A stretch of DNA of 64,000 bases, from assembly GCF_002871005.1 (NCBI RefSeq), contig NZ_PHSN01000005.1, forward strand, positions 62,001 to 126,000. Direction: 5' to 3'. Source of the stretch: Acidimangrovimonas sediminis. GTDB lineage: Bacteria > Pseudomonadota > Alphaproteobacteria > Rhodobacterales > Rhodobacteraceae. Both the position numbers and the translations under genes were made by a program. Under the pieces are notes generated by a model. That model worked only from the letters and a program-made list of their open reading frames with translations, ran no database searches and was not told where the DNA came from. Below, one piece after another: positions 54,615 to 64,000 of the stretch (position 1 is the stretch's first letter; each line of letters opens with the position of its first letter).

Positions 54615-55688
54615 TCAGGAAATGATGCTGATGACGGTCTGGGCAAGGGCGCCATGGCCCAGCATGCCGTGGTTCAGCAGGGCATGGCCGATGCCGATCG
54701 CGGCGCCGGTCAGGGCGGTCGCGCGCGCGGTCAGCTTGGCATCCTCGCCGCCCAGCACGTTGTAGGTCATCAGCGCGGCACCGACGGGCAGCGCCACCAG
54801 CATCAGCGTGGTGTTGACGGCATAGATCGACAGGCGGTGCGCCAGGATCGGTTTGCTGTCCTCCTCCTCTGCCGCCTCGGGGTAGAGCGCGCGGCGGATG
54901 CGGTCGGCCTGGGCGATGTCTGCGGGCGGCAGATCGGGGAGATCGTTCGCAGCCAGCGCCGCGAAATCGGCCCGCGCGTCGATCTCGATCTGCTTCGGGC
55001 CCTCGGCGGCGGGGGCGTCGGCGGATTCGGCCAGCGGCTCGGGCAGCCGGGGCAGGCGCATCGGTTCGGTCGTCGGGATCTCGGTCACCAGGCGGTCCAT
55101 CAGCCGGCGCACCGGCAGTCCGCCGAAGCGCTGCTGGCCGCGCGCGTCGACCGCCGGTTCATCGGGCGCCGGGGCGGGGGTGGCCACGGCCGTGGGTGCA
55201 CTCAGCGCGGCGGGGACGGGTGACTCCTCGAGCGGACGTTGCGCGGTCTCCAGCGCATTGTCGACGAGGTCGTCGAAATCCTCGGGCGTCGCGACGCCCT
55301 GGAAATCCTTCCACAGCACGAGTTCGGCCGGGTTCTGATCGAGGATCGCTGCCGCGACGGACTGGCAGAGCTGCTTGCGGAAGCGCGCAAGGCGGGTGCC
55401 CGCGCGCCAGTCCGGCCCCGGCCCGACGCATAGCACGAGAACCGCAGCACAGGTATCGGGTGCCGCGGCGATTCCGGCTTCCCAATAGCCCAGCATCACC
55501 CGCGATCCATCGACGTCGATCGTGACGATGTCGTCGTGATCCCAGGACAGTTGCATCGTGTCCTCGAAGCTCCCGCGCAGCGCGGTCTCGATTCGCGACA
55601 CGTACCCGGCGAAATTCAGGGCCGGGCGCTCTGCGAAGAGCAGCGAAACAGATGTGCTGGTAGCGTTCAGGCACGCGGCGTCATACAT
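54615..55688 (-). CDS. conserved protein of unknown function with C-terminal membrane hairpin
   Basis: A 357-aa protein. Residues 1-155 form a globular domain (LLFAERPALNFAGYVSRIE, TIDVDGSRVMLGYWEAG). A Pro/Ala-rich linker follows, then a region that is acidic. Two hydrophobic spans close the protein (YAVNTTLMLVALPVGAALMTYN and the stretch TALTGAAIGIGHALLNHGML). The arrangement suggests a cytoplasmic domain tethered to the membrane. I do not recognise a function. Confidence 0.6.
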   Translation of the reverse strand: MYDAACLNATSTSVSLLFAERPALNFAGYVSRIETALRGSFEDTMQLSWDHDDIVTIDVDGSRVMLGYWEAGIAAAPDTCAAVLVLCVGPGPDWRAGTRLARFRKQLCQSVAAAILDQNPAELVLWKDFQGVATPEDFDDLVDNALETAQRPLEESPVPAALSAPTAVATPAPAPDEPAVDARGQQRFGGLPVRRLMDRLVTEIPTTEPMRLPRLPEPLAESADAPAAEGPKQIEIDARADFAALAANDLPDLPPADIAQADRIRRALYPEAAEEEDSKPILAHRLSIYAVNTTLMLVALPVGAALMTYNVLGGEDAKLTARATALTGAAIGIGHALLNHGMLGHGALAQTVISIIS

Positions 55689-55892
55689 GACGGTCTCCGA
55701 GTCAGTTCCCGTTTACCATTGCGGCGGAATGTGCCGCATTTGCGGCGAATTGTGGAAATTTATGGATAACAACGGGTTGTGACTGTTTCTTTGACTGCGA
55801 CAATCTTGGAGAAACCGCGTCAAACCCGGCTTATCGTTTCCTGAAGGGGCCCGGGTTGTTGCCGGATCGGCAATTTCCCGCCCTTAACGAAA

Positions 55893-55917
55893 AAAGGGCG
55901 CCGAAGTGGCGCCCTTT
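55893..55917 (-). terminator. factor-independent terminator of glnA
   Basis: Ten-base perfect arms AAAGGGCGCC and GGCGCCCTTT around a five-base loop. Read on the minus strand, the stem is followed by TTTTTTCGTT. It lies about 30 bases after the glnA stop. Confidence 0.92.
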
Positions 55918-55945
55918 CGTTGTTTTCGAACCGTCGCCGCGGCGA

Positions 55946-57352
<1,407 letters not shown>

Positions 57353-57398
57353 GTGACCTGGATCCCTTCTGTTTGAGCAGTGGTTTGGGCGGCGGGCG

Positions 57399-57782
<384 letters not shown>

Positions 57783-57913
57783 TCATGTCCCACCGGGGGC
57801 CACAATCGCGTCTCCCCCGGGGGCGGGGGGCGGGGGGCGGATTCCGGTGGTGTCGATTAAAACTTGTGCATCATGGCGCGATAATGGGCTTTTTGAGAAC
57901 AATGGAGTCAAGG

Positions 57914-59527
57914 ATGCGTGAGCCGGCGGGGGAAACGGTGCTCACGGCGGCCGCGATGCGCGCCGAAGAGGCGGCAGCGATCGGGTCAGGCGCGGTCACC
58001 GGGCGTGAGCTGATGGAGCGGGCAGGGGCCGGGGTTGTGGAGGCGCTGCTGTCCCGATGGCCGGAATTCGCGGCGGATCCGGGGCGGGCTCTCGTGCTGT
58101 GCGGGCCGGGCAACAACGGCGGCGACGGGTATGTCGTCGCGCGACTGCTTCACGGGCGCGGCTGGGCGGTCGAGCTTTTCGCACTTGGCGATCTGACGGC
58201 GCTGCCGCCCGACGCGGCGGCGAACACGGCGCGCTGGCGGGACCTCGGCGATATCCACCCGCTTGATCCGGAGGCCGTGGCTGACCTGGAAACGTTGGCA
58301 GGCGGGGCCGTGGCAGGCGGGGCGGGGATCCGCGCGCCCGACCTGGTGATAGATGCGCTCTTCGGTACCGGGCTGAGCCGCCCGCTTTCCGGTGTGGCGC
58401 TGGCGGGGCTGCGGGCGGCGGCCGCCTCGGGCGCGCCGCTGGTCGCGGTCGACATCCTGTCGGGTCTGTGTGCCGACAGCGGGCGGGTGCTGGGGAAGGC
58501 GACTTTGCCAGAGGCCGCCCTGACCGTTACCTTCCACCGCGCGAAGCCGGGGCATTTCCTTGCCGACGGCGCGGTTCTGTCGGGCCGGGTGGAGGTGGCC
58601 GATATCGGGCTTGCTCCACTGGACGACGCGGCGGAGGATTCGGCGGGCGGGTCGCGGCTTGCGGCGCCGGCGGTGGGGCGACTGGGCAAGGCAGTGGCGG
58701 CGCACAAGTACGGGCATGGCCACGCGCTGGTTCTTGCGGGCGGGCCGGGCCATGGCGGCGCGGCGCGGCTAGCGGCGCGCGGGGCGCTGCGGACCGGCGC
58801 CGGGCTGGTGACGCTGGGCTGCACCAAGGCGGCGATGGCCGAGAATGCGGCACAGCTCACCGCGATCATGCTGCGCGACATTGGCGGGCCCATGGATCTG
58901 GGCGAGGTTCTGGAGGACCGTCGGCTTTCGGCGGTCTGTCTCGGGCCGGGGCTCGGGGTGGGAGAGGCGACCCGGGCGCTGGTCGCGACGGCACTGTCGG
59001 CGGGACCGGCGGTGGTGCTCGACGCCGATGCGCTGACATCCTTTGCCGAGACGCCGGACCGTCTCTTCGAGGCGGTCGCCTCTCATCGTAGCTCCGGCGG
59101 CGTGGTGCTGACCCCGCATGGCGGCGAATTCGCGCGGCTGTTTCCCGACCTGGCCGGGCGGCTGGCGACCCCGGCCGAGACCGGACCCGCGTGGTCGCGG
59201 CTGGATGCGGCGCGGGCCGCGGCCAGGCGGTCGGGCGCGGTGGTGCTGCTGAAGGGGGCGGATACGGTGATCGCGGCGCCGGAGGGGCGCGCCCGGATCC
59301 ACGCCGCCACCGGCGCGCAAGCGGCGCCCTGGCTGGCCACCGCCGGGGCGGGGGACGTTCTGGCGGGGTTCATTACCGGCCTGCTGGCGCGCGGGTTCGA
59401 CCCGCTGACGGCGGCGGAATCGGCGGCCTGGCTGCACGCCGCCTGCGCGCGGAGTTTCGGCCCGGGCCTGATCGCCGAGGACCTGCCGGAAGAATTGCCC
59501 CGGGTGTTTCGCGGGCTGGGCCTCTAG
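57914..59527 (+). CDS. nnr: bifunctional NAD(P)H-hydrate epimerase / ADP-dependent dehydratase
   Basis: Repairs hydrated NAD(P)H. The N-terminal epimerase part (about 1-220) has CGPGNNGGDGYVVARLL and LVIDALFGTGLSRPL. The C-terminal kinase-like dehydratase (about 240-537) has HKYGHGHALVLAGGPGHGG, CLGPGLGVGEATR, TPHGGEFARLF and ATAGAGDVLAGFITGLL with the catalytic aspartate. The start at 57914 has GGAG six bases upstream; a longer frame to 57785 reads into the promoter gap. VAVDILSGLCADSG in the epimerase domain has Leu where Pro is more usual. Divergent from glnB. Confidence 0.93.
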   Translation: MREPAGETVLTAAAMRAEEAAAIGSGAVTGRELMERAGAGVVEALLSRWPEFAADPGRALVLCGPGNNGGDGYVVARLLHGRGWAVELFALGDLTALPPDAAANTARWRDLGDIHPLDPEAVADLETLAGGAVAGGAGIRAPDLVIDALFGTGLSRPLSGVALAGLRAAAASGAPLVAVDILSGLCADSGRVLGKATLPEAALTVTFHRAKPGHFLADGAVLSGRVEVADIGLAPLDDAAEDSAGGSRLAAPAVGRLGKAVAAHKYGHGHALVLAGGPGHGGAARLAARGALRTGAGLVTLGCTKAAMAENAAQLTAIMLRDIGGPMDLGEVLEDRRLSAVCLGPGLGVGEATRALVATALSAGPAVVLDADALTSFAETPDRLFEAVASHRSSGGVVLTPHGGEFARLFPDLAGRLATPAETGPAWSRLDAARAAARRSGAVVLLKGADTVIAAPEGRARIHAATGAQAAPWLATAGAGDVLAGFITGLLARGFDPLTAAESAAWLHAACARSFGPGLIAEDLPEELPRVFRGLGL

Positions 59528-59631
59528 AGTACGTCGGGCTGGAGGGAGGGGCCTCCCGAGAAGGGGCGCTGGCTGCGTGACGAAGGTCGCTACTTTTCTC
59601 CCTGCGCTCGGGACGTAGGTGGAAGAAGAGA

Positions 59632-59967
59632 CGGCCCAGCCCGGCGTTAGCTTGAAAGGCGTGCGAGAGAAGGCCGGTGCCCCCCGCACGGCGGGCATTC
59701 AGCCACCGCGGCGTTTGGCGGTCATCTCGGCGCAGCGCGACATCGGATCGGCATTACGGCAATGCCGCTGCCGCCGGCCTGTGGCGCGTTCCGTCGGGGC
59801 GGCCCGTCACAGCGTTTGCCTGAGGGGCGTGCGAGAGAAGGCCGGTGCCTCCCGCACGGCGGGCATTCAGCCACCGCGACATGTGGCAGTCATCTCGGCG
59901 CAGCGCGACATCGGAGCCGCTTACGGCAATGCCGCTGTCGCCGGCCCGTGTCACGATCCGCTGGGGG
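59632..59967. repeat. 168-base tandem duplication in a non-coding region
   Basis: Two adjacent copies, 59632-59799 and 59800-59967. They share long blocks such as GGCGTGCGAGAGAAGGCCGG, CGGGCATTCAGCCACCGCG and ATCTCGGCGCAGCGCGACAT, and differ at scattered points, so the duplication is not recent. A degenerate further trace may follow after 59968. No credible coding frame spans it. It fills most of the 532-base gap between nnr and the GT2 gene; the remainder, 59528-59631, holds nothing I can identify. Confidence 0.85.
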
Positions 59968-60059
59968 CGGGCCGCCAGGAGGCGCCCCTCGATTGACACC
60001 CCGGGCGCCGGGACGTAGACGAGGACGGCAATTTCAGGCGCCAAGGGACGGGCCGCAGG

Positions 60060-60869
60060 GTGAAGTCAGTCGCCATCGTCATTCCGATGCACAACGAGGC
60101 CGAGGCCGCAGCCCCCCTGATCGAGGGGATCGCTGCCGCCTGCGCCGAGCTTGACGGGTTCGAGATCATCGCCGTCGACGACGGGTCCACCGACGAGACC
60201 GCGGCGCGGCTGGCGGCGCTGCGGACGTCGATTCCCCAGCTGCGCGTGCTGCACCATCCCAGGGCGGGCGGGCAGAGCGCGGCGGTGCATTCCGGGGTGC
60301 AGGCGGCCGAGGCGCCGATCTGCTGCACGCTGGACGGCGACGGGCAGAACCCGCCCTCGGAACTGCCCAAGCTCTGGCGCCCGCTGATCGCCGATACCGA
60401 GGGCCGGGTCGGCCTCGTCGCGGGGCAGCGGGTCAACCGGCAGGACACGGCGTCCAAGCGGTGGGCCTCGACCGCGGCGAACCGGATTCGGGCCTGGGCG
60501 CTCAAGGACGGCACGCGCGACACCGGTTGCGGGCTGAAGGGCTTCCGGCGCGAGGCCTTCCTGGCGTTTCCCTATTTCGACCACATGCACCGTTACCTTC
60601 CGGCGCTTGCCAGGCGCGACGGCTGGGATGTCGTCCTCGTCGACGTCGCCCACAAGGAGCGCGAGACCGGCTCTTCCAAGTACAACAACCTTCAGCGTGC
60701 CTTCGTCGGCATCCGCGACCTGATGGGCGTGGCCTGGCTGATCTCGCGCCGCAAGAAGGCCCGGGCGGTCGAGGTGACCGCCGCTGCGGCCGAGACCGGG
60801 GCCGGGGTCACGGAGGGCCGGATCGCCGCCGCAAGGCCGGGCGCCGAGCCCGGGGAGCAGGCGCGATGA
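60060..60869 (+). CDS. family 2 glycosyltransferase (polyprenyl-phosphate sugar transferase type)
   Basis: A 269-aa GT-A enzyme using a nucleotide-sugar donor. The donor site is VIPMHNEAEAAAPL and IIAVDDGSTDETAARL; the acceptor region is CTLDGDGQNPPSELPKL, where DGD is the metal motif. It ends RETGSSKYNNLQRAFVGIRDL and one hydrophobic stretch, as in dolichol-phosphate-mannose-synthase-like proteins. GTG start at 60060. It overlaps the LAB_N gene by four bases and, with GT39, forms a lipid-linked sugar route. Confidence 0.9.
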   Translation: MKSVAIVIPMHNEAEAAAPLIEGIAAACAELDGFEIIAVDDGSTDETAARLAALRTSIPQLRVLHHPRAGGQSAAVHSGVQAAEAPICCTLDGDGQNPPSELPKLWRPLIADTEGRVGLVAGQRVNRQDTASKRWASTAANRIRAWALKDGTRDTGCGLKGFRREAFLAFPYFDHMHRYLPALARRDGWDVVLVDVAHKERETGSSKYNNLQRAFVGIRDLMGVAWLISRRKKARAVEVTAAAAETGAGVTEGRIAAARPGAEPGEQAR

Positions 60870-61171
60870 TCGACACGCTATTGCGGGTGTTCCATGTCGA
60901 CAGCGGCCTGGAACTGACCTGGGTGATGATCGGCCTCTTCGGACAGCTGCTGTTCACCGGCCGGTTCCTCGTGCAATGGATCGCGTCCGAACGCGCCAAG
61001 CGGTCCGTGGTGCCGGTGCTGTTCTGGTACTTCTCGATCGGCGGCGGGCTGATCCTGCTGGCCTACGCGCTCTACCGCCGCGACCCGGTGTTCATCCTCG
61101 GCCAGTCGATGGGGGTGTTCATCTATGCCCGCAATCTCTGGCTGATCCGGGCCGAGCGCCGTGTCGGCTGA
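60866..61171 (+). CDS. LAB_N-domain small membrane protein
   Basis: A 101-aa protein with three hydrophobic spans (LTWVMIGLFGQLLFTGRFLV, VLFWYFSIGGGLILLAYALY, VFILGQSMGVFIYARNLWLI). This is the lipid A biosynthesis N-terminal domain pattern. Such proteins are often encoded between a GT2 and a GT39 gene and may help flip or hold the lipid-linked sugar. It overlaps both neighbours. Confidence 0.88.
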   Translation: MIDTLLRVFHVDSGLELTWVMIGLFGQLLFTGRFLVQWIASERAKRSVVPVLFWYFSIGGGLILLAYALYRRDPVFILGQSMGVFIYARNLWLIRAERRVG

Positions 61172-62672
61172 GACGCGCACCGTCGGCGGCCCCGCCGTGC
61201 ATCCCTGCGCGCCCGGGGCGCGGGAGGGCTGGCTGGGGCCGGTCCTCGTGCTGGTGGGGGCAGTCACGTTATTGCGGGTGCTCGCGCTGGCGGGGGACCG
61301 GACCGACCTCTTCGTCGACGAGACGCAATACTGGTTCTGGGGGCAGCACCTCGCCTTCGGCTATTACTCCAAGCCGCCGCTGATCGGCTGGGTGATCCGC
61401 GCGGTCACCACACTGTTCGGCTCGGACGCGCCATTCTTCGTGCGGTTGCCAGCGCCGCTGTTTCACGGCGCGACGGCGCTGATCCTCGGGGCCATCGCGG
61501 CGCGTTACCGGGGTCGGGGGGCGGCGCTGTGGGTGGCCGCGGGCTATGCCACGCTGCCGATGGTGGCGGTGGGCAGCCTGCTGATCTCCACCGACACGAT
61601 CATGTTCCCGTTCCTTGCCGCGTCGCTGATGTTCTGGCTCAGGCTGTGCGAGCGGCCGGAGGAGGGCGAGACCGGCCTCGCCCTCGGTGCGGGAATCGCC
61701 CTGGGCCTTGGCTTCATGGCGAAATATGCCGCGATCTACTTCCTGCTCTGCGCGCTGCTGGGGGCGCTGGCGGTGCCACGGTTCCGGCCCTCTTGGCGGG
61801 CGGCGGCGCTGGCGACACTGGGCTTTGCCGCGGCGATCTGGCCGAACGTCGTGTGGAACGCCGCGACGGGCTTTCCGACAGTCGAGCATACGGCCGACAA
61901 CATCGGCTGGGTGCGCGCGCCCGAGGCGCGGGCCGGGCTGCACTGGGCCAAGCTGGGCGAGTTCTTCGTGGCCCAGTTCGGGGTGATGGGGCCGGTCGCC
62001 TTCGGCCTTCTGCTGTGGCATGCCGCCCGGCTGCGGCGGCTGGCGCCCGAGGAGCGCGTGCTGCTGGCCTTCGCACTGCCGATCCTGGCGATCGTGATGG
62101 TGCAGGCGCTTCTGTCGCGGGCCTATGCGAACTGGGCGGCGGCGGCCTATATCGCGGGCGCGCTGCTGGTCTTCTGGCAGGGCGGGCGATGGATCCGGGG
62201 CGCGGCGATCGCGCTCAACCTCGTGGCCTGCGTGGCGCTGCCGGTGATGGCGGTCTGGCCCGACGCGGTGCGCCAGCCTGACGGGCGCACGGTCATGCAC
62301 CGCTACATGGGCCGCGCCGCGCTGTCGCACTGGATCATCGGGCAGGCGCAGCTTGCCGCCCTTCCGGCGGTCGTGACCCGCGACCGCGGCGTGATCGCCG
62401 ACCTGTTCTACACCGGGCGCAACTCGGGCCTGGCCTTCTACGCGACCCCTCCGCAGGGCCGCCCGCGCGATCAGTACGAGCTGACCGAGGCGCTGCCCGC
62501 CGGAACCTCGGGCGATGTCCTCTTCGTCACCAGCAATGCGGGGGCGGCCTGCGCCCAGGGCCTGACCCCGCTGGCCGAGACCACGCCGAAGGATGGGGCC
62601 TACAAGGGCCATACCTTCCGCGCCTACCGCGTGCCGGCCTCGTGCTGGGCAGGCGGCGGCAGCGGCGGCTGA
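61161..62672 (+). CDS. GT39-family membrane glycosyltransferase (ArnT-like)
   Basis: A 503-aa integral membrane enzyme that transfers a sugar from a polyprenyl phosphate carrier. The first periplasmic loop has the catalytic aspartate-glutamate in LFVDETQYWFWGQHLAFGYY and the SKPPLIGWVIR motif typical of the PMT/ArnT group. About ten membrane spans follow, then a periplasmic C-terminal domain. GTG start, overlapping the LAB_N gene by 11 bases. The acceptor (lipid A, another lipid or protein) cannot be told. Confidence 0.88.
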   Translation: MSAETRTVGGPAVHPCAPGAREGWLGPVLVLVGAVTLLRVLALAGDRTDLFVDETQYWFWGQHLAFGYYSKPPLIGWVIRAVTTLFGSDAPFFVRLPAPLFHGATALILGAIAARYRGRGAALWVAAGYATLPMVAVGSLLISTDTIMFPFLAASLMFWLRLCERPEEGETGLALGAGIALGLGFMAKYAAIYFLLCALLGALAVPRFRPSWRAAALATLGFAAAIWPNVVWNAATGFPTVEHTADNIGWVRAPEARAGLHWAKLGEFFVAQFGVMGPVAFGLLLWHAARLRRLAPEERVLLAFALPILAIVMVQALLSRAYANWAAAAYIAGALLVFWQGGRWIRGAAIALNLVACVALPVMAVWPDAVRQPDGRTVMHRYMGRAALSHWIIGQAQLAALPAVVTRDRGVIADLFYTGRNSGLAFYATPPQGRPRDQYELTEALPAGTSGDVLFVTSNAGAACAQGLTPLAETTPKDGAYKGHTFRAYRVPASCWAGGGSGG

Positions 62673-62721
62673 CCGCGCCCGGCCCCGACCGGGGAAGCGC
62701 CCGAAAGCGCCCGGGGCGCCG

Positions 62722-62765
62722 CCTTCTTTCCTGCAAGAATGCTCCTCGCGGGGTCACGGCCCCGG
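62722..62765 (-). repeat. intergenic repeat element, copy J (diverged)
   Basis: Minus-strand copy: hairpin CCGGGG/CCCCG-type arms, core GAGGAGCATTCTTG and tail GGAAAGAAGG. It is the least similar copy but keeps the order and spacing. It lies after the GT39 gene and before tRNA-Val. Confidence 0.55.
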
Positions 62766-62911
62766 TTCCGGATCCGGGGCGCGCATGACTGGCGGGGCGG
62801 CCTCTCGCGCCCGGCCCATGACCTGCGAACCCGGCGCGAAAAAGCGGCGCCTCCGGTCACGCAGCCTCTTGCGCAGCCGGTAACCAAGGCGCTATGCAGC
62901 GCCCCGGACCC

Positions 62912-62987
62912 GGGTGATTAGCTCAGTTGGTAGAGCGCCTCGTTTACACCGAGGATGTCGGGAGTTCGAGTCTCTCATCACCCACCA
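62912..62987 (+). tRNA. tRNA-Val (anticodon TAC)
   Basis: A 76-base tRNA gene with the CCA end encoded. Acceptor GGGTGAT pairs with ATCACCC. The D arm is CTCAGTTGGTAGAG, the anticodon stem CCTCG/CGAGG surrounds TTTACAC, and the T loop is TTCGAGT. Unlike the tRNA-Thr in this window, its CCA is genomic. Confidence 0.97.
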
Positions 62988-63037
62988 TTCCCCGCGCGGC
63001 CTCCGCCCTGCGTCGCCTTCCCAACCGCGCGGCCCGC

Positions 63038-63841
63038 TCAGTCGCAGCGCGCGGTCATGCCGCCATCCACCACGATCTCGGTCCCGGTGATGAACCGGGC
63101 TTCGTCGGAGGCGAGGAACAGCGCCGCATTCGCGGTGTCGCGCCCGTCGCCCATGAAACCCAGCGGGATGCGTTTCAGCCGCGACGCCAGCAGCGCATCG
63201 ACATCGCCCCCCGCGCGTTGCCCGGCAAGACGCGCCTCGACCATCGGCGTGTGCAGCTGCCCGGGGACCACGGTGTTCACCCGCACGCCCCGCGGGGCGT
63301 ATTCCACGGCCACCACGCGGCCGAACTGGATCACCCCGGCCTTGGTCGCGGCATAGGCCGATTGCGCCGCCCCGGTCCAGCGCAGGCCGGAGGTCGAGGC
63401 GGTGTTGACGATCGCCCCCGATCCCTGCGACGCCATGTGCGGCAGCACGCTGCGGCAGGTCAGGTAGACGCTTTTCAGGTTGAAATCGATCTGCCGGTCC
63501 CAGGTCTCCTCGTCCATCTCGACCGGGCCACCCTTGGCCGACCCGCCCACGTTGTTCACGAGGATATCGACCCGCCCGAAGGCGTCGAGACAGGCGGTCA
63601 CCATCGCCTCGACCGACGCGCGGTCGGTCACGTCGCACAGGTGCGGCACGATCTCGCCCCCGGCGGCGCGGGTGCGGGTCAGCGTCTCTTCCATCGGGTC
63701 GGGCCTCAGGTCCACGGCGAAGACCTTCGCGCCCTCCTCGGCGAAGCGCACGCAGGCGGCGCGGCCGTTGCCCCAGCCGGGACCTACGCAGCCGGCGCCG
63801 GTGACGATGGCGACCTTTCCCTCCAGACGTCCGGCCATCAT
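63038..63841 (-). CDS. short-chain dehydrogenase/reductase
   Basis: A classical SDR of 267 aa. The cofactor loop is TGAGCVGPGWGNGRA (an expanded GxxxGxG), acidic residue in VDLRPD suggesting NAD preference, and NNVGG. The active site has Ser in NTASTSGLRW and the Tyr-Lys pair in SAYAATKAG. GGGGAGA precedes the ATG. The first ATG overlaps the stop of the upstream amidohydrolase by four bases, so the two likely act in one pathway. Substrate not known. Confidence 0.88.
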   Translation of the reverse strand: MMAGRLEGKVAIVTGAGCVGPGWGNGRAACVRFAEEGAKVFAVDLRPDPMEETLTRTRAAGGEIVPHLCDVTDRASVEAMVTACLDAFGRVDILVNNVGGSAKGGPVEMDEETWDRQIDFNLKSVYLTCRSVLPHMASQGSGAIVNTASTSGLRWTGAAQSAYAATKAGVIQFGRVVAVEYAPRGVRVNTVVPGQLHTPMVEARLAGQRAGGDVDALLASRLKRIPLGFMGDGRDTANAALFLASDEARFITGTEIVVDGGMTARCD

Positions 63842-64000
63842 GCAATCTCCCCGTCCGGAAAGCGGTAAAGGCGTTGCGGATTGCGCACCATCAGGGTCTC
63901 CAGCATTTCGGGCGTCGGCGCGATGGTCGACAGAAGGTCGGTCAGCACCCCGTCGTCGGGCGGCGCGGCGCGGTAGTTCGGATGCGGCCAGTCGGTGCCC
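63838..64000 (-). CDS. C-terminus of an amidohydrolase-family protein (cut by window edge)
   Basis: The last 53 codons are visible on the minus strand: GTDWPHPNYRAAPPDDGVL, then LSTIAPTPEMLETLMVRNPQ, ending RLYRFPDGEIA. The GTDWPHPN motif with the metal-site aspartate is typical of the 2-pyrone-4,6-dicarboxylate lactonase-like amidohydrolases. Its stop overlaps the start of the SDR. A dicarboxylate or aromatic breakdown pathway is possible. Confidence 0.75.
   Translation of the reverse strand, partial: GTDWPHPNYRAAPPDDGVLTDLLSTIAPTPEMLETLMVRNPQRLYRFPDGEIA

Noticed and set aside
55758-55772. DnaA-box-like TTATGGATAAC near 55760 as part of an origin
   Set aside because: A single imperfect box with no cluster of boxes and no dnaA, parAB or gidA nearby.
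57860-57885. NtrC-like site (TGTGCATCATGGCGC) upstream of glnB
   Set aside because: Only part of the palindrome fits and there is no clear sigma-54 box at the right spacing; too weak to list.
59632-59967. Tandem repeat as a CRISPR array
   Set aside because: The unit is 168 bases with no short repeat/variable spacer pattern, and no cas genes are present.

Overview
The window is high-GC DNA with tightly packed genes and GTG/TTG starts. It reads as the chromosome of an alphaproteobacterium of the Rhodobacteraceae/Paracoccaceae type. The support is the ethylmalonyl-CoA pathway pair (ccr, ecm), a DUF2484 gene next to murC, a gene-transfer-agent style holin/endolysin pair, an ehu/doe ectoine-use locus, and a family-typical intergenic repeat (about ten copies). 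I see no plasmid, phage, transposase or CRISPR array. Two tRNA genes are present: Thr(UGU) and Val(UAC).

Layout. 1-1.3 kb: a cytochrome P450 cut by the left edge. 1.3-10.1 kb: an ectoine catabolism locus, with doeA and a GntR regulator divergent from an ehuBCDA transporter followed by doeX, doeC and doeD. 10.2-11.3 kb: holin and GH108 endolysin. 11.4-17 kb: ccr, an acyltransferase, ecm and acylphosphatase. 17-23 kb: a conserved unknown gene, tRNA-Thr, a GFA-domain protein, then ftsW-murG-murC-DUF2484, a detached piece of the division/wall cluster. 23-26.6 kb: a Gfo/Idh oxidoreductase, a GNAT acetyltransferase and pepF. 26.9-30.9 kb: a four-gene operon of circularly permuted ATP-grasp, alpha-E protein, transglutaminase and the proteasome-like Anbu protease. 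31-38.6 kb: a 2-hydroxyacid dehydrogenase and the histidine-use genes hutU, hutH, hutI / hutF, hutC around a clear HutC-type operator. 39.5-43.4 kb: a decaying methylated-amine locus with a LysR stub, a gutted dimethylglycine-dehydrogenase-like gene, a frameshifted mttB and a dehydrogenase broken by an in-frame amber codon. 43.4-49.3 kb: fliG, purB, an MFS carrier and bioY. 49.4-55.7 kb: rlmJ and a methyltransferase, a hydrolase-OsmC fusion, an Ala-rich exported protein with a DUF3445/HODM-type gene, and an unknown membrane protein. 55.9-59.5 kb: glnB-glnA and nnr. 59.5-62.7 kb: a 168-bp tandem duplication, then a GT2 / LAB_N / GT39 membrane glycosylation operon. 62.9-64 kb: tRNA-Val, an SDR and the end of an amidohydrolase.

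How the genes work together. Ectoine would be imported by EhuABCD, opened by DoeA and carried to aspartate by DoeD and DoeC; the deacetylase DoeB is not here. Histidine breakdown uses the HutF (deiminase) branch, but hutG, which should finish it, is not here. GlnB and GlnA handle ammonium assimilation. The system I find most worth experimental attention is the ATP-grasp/alpha-E/transglutaminase/Anbu operon, whose substrate is unknown.
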